64,000 nt of DNA from Isoetes taiwanensis (lineage: Eukaryota > Streptophyta > Lycopodiopsida > Isoetales > Isoetaceae). Positions 59,901-64,000 of the stretch are shown here, piece after piece. Position 1 is the first letter of the stretch. Each line of letters opens with the position of its first letter. The notes under the pieces are model-generated. The model saw only the letters and a list, made by a program, of their open reading frames with translations, had not been told where the DNA came from and did no database searches. A program made the translations under genes and the position numbers. The stretch spans positions 18,557,382 through 18,621,381 of the forward strand of contig JAJEKV010000001.1 of NCBI GenBank assembly GCA_021234155.1, written 5' to 3'.

Positions 59901-60240
59901 ATCGCTCGAGGATCTACGTAGAGTGCGTCTGAGATAGTACGCTTGTTCTGCTGCGGATCTCGCTCTATTTCTTCATACACCTCCCTCGTCTGCGTCGTCC
60001 ATGGAGTTTGGTGATGTGGCCTCGTCCTCCTCCCTTTCTTTGGTTGAAGACATCAATCGGTCGGAGGTGTCTTGCTCTTCGTCCAGAAGGCGAGCGACCC
60101 CCTCTTGCGAGCCTCTCACGAAGCATCTTAGAATGATCTACGCCACCGATGGGGCTGGTGGTTTCGCACAGGCGGCGCTTCCTTCGCGGTCTGTTTGGTT
60201 CGGGCCATGCTTTACGGATCGTCAATCGGATAAAAGCGTA
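57000..60240 (-). pseudogene. Extra reading frames in the long chromovirus leader
   Basis: Upstream of gag, the minus strand has fragments of a highly charged protein. It starts at ATG 60208-60206 with MARTKQTAKEA. Later pieces include LLDEEQDTSDRLMSSTKERE (another frame, about 60060), VAYLRRFIEARAAEEKGRQK (about 59850) and KIYERKMREHEAYMKKWEAY (59440-59380). The composition (Lys/Glu/Arg-rich coiled coil) is gag- or chromatin-protein-like, but no family is recognised. A second set of broken frames lies at 58240-57000. Such an additional ORF between LTR and gag is uncommon for chromoviruses. Confidence 0.4.
58350..58815 (-). promoter_or_regulatory. Promoter-like module 2 in the leader
   Basis: A palindromic TATA-type box CTATTTATAG (about 58350-58360) lies downstream on the minus strand of two related elements (58548-58616 and 58742-58815) containing CTTGCGCCTCGCTTCAA and a GACGGTA core. 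The layout repeats that of module 1. Confidence 0.4.
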
Positions 60241-60304
60241 GAAAGATAAGCCTAAGTTGGGAAGAAGCGGATTTCTAGGGCTTGGGCCGAAAAAATGAGG
60301 GGTT

Positions 60305-60672
60305 CTACATCTATTTATAGCTTGGGGAATTTTAGGTCAAAACTCAAGTTGCTCTCTGTTTAACATGCTAAGGCACCAATTTATCTAAAACTTATACTTA
60401 TTTGGACTTTTTCTACCCATTGGTCTCACGGCTTAGCCTCGTTCCAATACTAATGTTTAGTTTTGCGACCGGTAGCGGTATGATCTCATACATTCTAGGG
60501 TTTTTAGGTAATTAAAACATGCTATTCTAACTAATTCCTACCTTAGAATTAGCCTTACCACATTATTTATCTCAAATTCATCATGTTTTGGTGTTCTTGG
60601 CTCGATGTCTCATAGCTTTAGCCTCGCTTCAAAACAAAAGTTAGTTTTGCGACCGGTAGCGGAAATGTGGGA
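60305..60672 (-). promoter_or_regulatory. Promoter-like module 1 in the leader
   Basis: CTATTTATAG (about 60309-60318) lies about 100 bases before ATG 60208 on the minus strand. Upstream are two related elements (60420-60485 and 60597-60672) with GCCTCG.TTC and TTTTGCGACCGGTAGCGG. This is where a TATA box for a leader transcript would be expected. Confidence 0.45.
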
Positions 60673-60862
60673 GACCACCTCACTGGAAAATTTTGGCTTA
60701 TTCTTTTTAATCTTGTTAAATTCAATTCACCTAATTGTTACTAGCTTAGCATAAACTACAAAGGTGAGAAAAAATTTTCCCACTTTTAGGAGGCTTGAGG
60801 ATCCTATCAAGTTAGTACTCTTTTGGGAACATGGTCGGTGCTTTGCTCTTGGTCTCCAAGAA

Positions 60863-60882
60863 CATTGCTACGATACCCGCTT
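60863..60882 (-). other. Primer binding site, apparently initiator-Met tRNA type
   Basis: Directly inside the 5' LTR the minus strand reads AAGCGGGTATCGTAGCAATG. It resembles the common plant primer site TGGTATCAGAGC except at the first CTG and at the CAG, the same two kinds of triplet that vary between repeat copies. Confidence 0.6.
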
Positions 60883-62446
60883 TGTGGCGTCCCCTATTCA
60901 TTATCACGGTGCACTCACTCAAGGTATACAAACGAGGAGAGTTCTTCCCCACACCCGGCTCCATCGCGTCTGGGGCCCTCCACATATCACGCGCACTAGC
61001 GCCAGAGTCGGTGGGGAAGAGTGAAGGTGTCATTCTACCCCGTCTCCCTCGGGGCCTACCTAGGCTGGCGAGGCGTAAACATACATGTCGATTAGCACAT
61101 ACATCACATCCTGTGACCATCTCGAAGGATGGTCCTCCTCATATCTGCATAGACAAAGATCGGGCACATCACATAGGGGATCCTACCCAAGGTTGAGACT
61201 CAAAGGATGACTGGCGGCTTGGGTCTCGAGTTAGTTCGCGGAGCGAAATTCATGGCAATGGAGTTGGGTGGCATAAGAACATGGCATAGGGTTGTCCACT
61301 CCATCCGCCCCTCATTGCACACTTTGCAAAGTAGGCTGAAAAGTGTCGGGACGGATCAGCCAGCCCGGGATGCATAGCCAGAAGGGGCTATTCTGGGTCT
61401 CATCCTCCCGGTTCGAAGGGCAGGTAGGGATCACTCCCCTCGAGAGGTCTACATGCTAACTCAAGGTGACTAGAGGGGCCCTTTGCCCGTGATTCGGTGA
61501 ACCCACGGAAAGTGTACACCACTTCACGCGGTGTCGAGCCCATGCCTTACCCGCTTTTCGGTGGTAAGCCATTAGACCTAGTCACAATGATCCCCGGTGG
61601 GCTTTACACACGGGGGATCGTTCAAGAGCTAGGACATGAACCTCCTTCTTAGCGGTCGCCCCTTCACCCACAACCAGGTGTGGCTCTTGTACCACGGGCC
61701 GAATCTACGATTGTGCTAGAGAGGCTACTCTAGGAGCATCAACTACAAGCTTTAGGGCCTCTACCCCCTTCCCAATACAAGGAGTTCACAAGAAATACAT
61801 CATCCAATTACATCACGGAAGAACTGAAGAACTAGATCTAATCATAGAGTTAGGTTCTTTAGTTAGTGTCGAAGCTCTAAGATCTAGATAGCTACTATGG
61901 GCAATTTAATAGTCTAAACCTCTTGATTCTATGACTAGGAGGCGGTTTAAGCTATTAAATTGACCAAATACCTGATCCTTGAGTAGCTCCTCGACTGAGT
62001 TCAACCATCTGGCGAGTTGATCAATTGGAGGCGATGGCGCAATTAAGCTGGGCAAATGCGTCGGGAGGCGGTTTTGGCTCTGGGGGCAGCCAAAGCGGCT
62101 CTAAAACCCTAAGGACGAAAAACTAGCAAGCTAGGGTTTTCCTACCCTAAATAGACATGGGGTTTAGGCTAGGGTTTTCAATTACCCAATTTGGCATGTG
62201 GGATAATTGGAAAGGCCCCACTTGCCTTTAATGGCTAGGTGGCAAAATATGCCAACATGGAAAGGTGTGCCCTCATTAATGTGCACATGTGCACATTAAT
62301 AATATATGAACACTCCTAGCAAGTTGCCCCTAGGGCTACTTACCTGGCTATCCGTTGGCGCACGTCGGTCGGATGGCGGTAATGCTGCGTGTGAGCGATG
62401 ATGATATCGTCTTGGGACCAGGTATCTTGTCTTTGGAACGCGTCCA
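60883..62446 (-). repeat. 5' LTR of the chromovirus
   Basis: Begins TGTGGCGTCCCC and ends in CA at 62446. About 1564 bp, slightly longer than its partner because of inserted G-type changes at CAG/CTG sites. Confidence 0.92.
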
Positions 62447-64000
62447 ATTGGGCTCTATAAATCTTTGATTATATGGCATTTTGTAAATGTTGAGAGGTTT
62501 GCTTTTATCGGATTTGGGCTGGGTTATGGATTACATCAATGAATTTGGGGCTCTGGTGAGGCCATTAGTGCTTGGAGGTTCGAATCCTTCGGCCTCTCTT
62601 TTTGGCGGCAAGCCTTCTAGCAGAGTTGCATGCTACCTCTCTAATCTAACTGTTTTTATCTTAGAGGTTATAAAACAAAGGATTTTTTCCACTTTAAGCA
62701 TACGTCATGGAGAATCCGGGCTAATGGGGAGCTGCTATTCTATTGACGGCAGATTTGAACCATGCATTCCTTTGTTAAAATCTTATACTGTATAAGGGAA
62801 AGGCCCCTTGGTGCTTCTTTCCGGAAGGGAAAGCTGGCCGACGCGCGAAGCGCGAAGGCATGCTTGACCTTCCGGAGAGAAGCCCAGGGGGACTTTGGCA
62901 TAACGGAAAGACTTCTTACCTGTTGTTCTGGGATGCAGAATTGAAGGTAAAACCCGCGGAATGATGGGTAAAACTAGCATAAACGAGGGTAAAATTGATG
63001 CGATCAAAGAAAAATTGCCGCTAATTCTTTTACTTTACTTTCAGCTTTAGAAACACTGACATGTGTTGCAATCTTATTGGACAAGGGGCCAGAACGACAT
63101 GTAAGAAGTCTTTCCATTTATTATGTCAATGGTGCTAATGGTCTGTTTTGCACCATTGGAATTTGCTGCTGAATTTTGTTGAAACAATTCATGATCGTCG
63201 ATCTGGCACAATAGGCGGTATATTCCAAAGATCAATGGCCACAAATAAAAGATGAAAAACAGATCCACAAAGATGCAAAATATCTTACAAATTCTTTTTC
63301 ATTCTATTCAGGACACCTAAGTATTTTAGTATACATGCAAAATATCTTGCAATTTCTTTTCCATTCTAATTAGGATATCTAAGTATTCTAGTATACATGT
63401 TACCTTAGAAAAAATTACATATTTGGCCATATGGATAGATTTTCACGATAGGGTCCAAATTACTAGGCTATATAGTTTGCTAGTTCATAAAAGGGTATGT
63501 TTGTAACATAAGGTTGTAATGGTTATTGGGGTGTATTGTATGGAAAAGTGTACATGAATTGGGCGTAAGGGAATCTTTGCCATTTTCGACTGCTGTTCAT
63601 TTCGGGTGCATTGAGCAATGGTTAGGTTTAGTGGGCAGACTGTATTCGCGGATGTGCCCAACCAGCTGGGGGCGCTATGGTTGGAAGGCCATGCTTGCCG
63701 TTCCTGGCGACGTGCTTGTGGATAAGATGGGAAATCCGGCCAGATTTCTGTGTATAAATCGTCGCCTTGGAGGCCTTGCGATATATTAACGGGTTAGCTT
63801 CATTCCCTTACGTTCTTCGTTCTTGTTTGTTTTTCTTTCCATGAGGAGGGATGCTAGAAAAGCGGCCCGAGGCGGCGAGAATGGGCAGCGAGTCTTCTTT
63901 TGGCGGAGTCTGGCTGTAGAGGCATCTTGAGAGATGGCCTTGAGGATGAAGGCATAGGCCTCATAGACGTCAGTGTTACCCTGGGTGTGGCAGGCAAGGA
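62447..64000. other. Unassigned flank with an organelle-like GC-rich patch
   Basis: 62780-62900 is GC-rich (GCCGACGCGCGAAGCGCGAA) and unlike its surroundings. At 62575-62600 there is a tRNA T-arm-like GAGGTTCGAATCCTTCGG. Both resemble plant organelle intergenic DNA, but no gene is complete. An 87-codon frame at 63526-63789 has no recognisable motif. Confidence 0.35.

Larger units (their letters stand above)
49350..62446 (-). mobile_element. Full-length Ty3/gypsy chromovirus, 13.1 kb
   Basis: Two direct LTRs of about 1.55 kb (49350-50899 and 60883-62446) start TG and end CA, with 5-bp flanks GTTGG (49345-49349) and ATTGG (62447-62451) as the target duplication. On the minus strand, the 5' LTR (60883-62446) is followed by a primer binding site, a 3.9 kb leader with extra frames, gag, protease, RT, RNase H, integrase and chromodomain, then a purine tract and the 3' LTR. 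The order protease-RT-RNase H-integrase-chromodomain defines a chromovirus. The length is large for the group because of the leader. Coding frames are broken, often at CAG/CTG sites. Confidence 0.92.

Noticed and set aside
60150-60208. Histone H3 gene
   Set aside because: Only the first eight residues match; the rest of the H3 tail and core is absent.
62545-62605. tRNA gene
   Set aside because: A T-arm-like GGTTCGAATCC is present, but no matching D-arm, anticodon arm and acceptor stem could be assembled at normal spacing.
63526-63789. 87-codon ORF as a host gene
   Set aside because: There is no recognisable motif and no supporting splice or promoter signals; it is left as unassigned.

Overview
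The window is nuclear DNA from a land plant with a large, repeat-rich genome. The evidence is spliced gene fragments with GT...AG introns, plant-type protein remnants (an armadillo-repeat protein of the PUB type, an ABCF ATPase), a Ty3/gypsy chromovirus and LINEs, all in AT-rich filler. A DIRS-like tyrosine-recombinase retrotransposon is also present. To my knowledge these are rare or unreported in flowering plants, which hints at a non-flowering lineage, but the window alone does not prove it. I see no clearly intact host gene. Almost everything is mobile DNA or relics of genes.

Layout. 1-7392: a transposon-type gene, weakly DUF8039-like, split by a 6 kb block holding a (GGAA)n tract, a minus-strand LINE and three 179-bp tandem repeats. 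7459-7782: a MITE. 8047-15163: relics of an unrecognised multi-exon gene, a PUB-like armadillo gene, a small gene broken by a LINE insertion with a perfect 17-bp target duplication, and an ABCF-type ATPase. 17427-19290: three degenerate tandem units, one carrying a MITE. 20219-37329: a composite terminal-inverted-repeat DNA transposon with a Ulp1-protease gene and a second unknown gene on the plus strand, and a convergent DDE-like transposase gene on the minus strand. A 7.5 kb DIRS-like element sits inside an intron of the second gene. 37335-45118: partial re-duplications of that transposon, and a pair of 497-bp inverted arms. 45119-49349: mostly unrecognised AT-rich DNA. 49350-62446: a full-length 13.1 kb chromovirus on the minus strand with two 1.55 kb LTRs, TTGG-type target duplication, primer binding site, gag, pol and chromodomain, and an unusual 3.9 kb leader with two promoter-like modules. 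62447-64000: unassigned DNA.

How the parts relate. The terminal repeat of the 17 kb composite element (core GTAAAAGCACGTTAGGGTG) recurs at the ends of the partial copies and, diverged, at the ends of the 324-bp MITE, so the window appears to hold a potentially autonomous element and a non-autonomous relative of one transposon group.

Caution on quality. Wherever two copies of a repeat can be compared, they differ repeatedly at CAG/CTG trinucleotides (CAG to CGAG or CGG, CTG to CG). Several frame breaks in the LINE, DIRS, chromovirus and transposase genes fall exactly at such sites. This looks like systematic sequencing error at CHG-methylated cytosines rather than mutation, so 'pseudogene' calls inside mobile elements may be too pessimistic.
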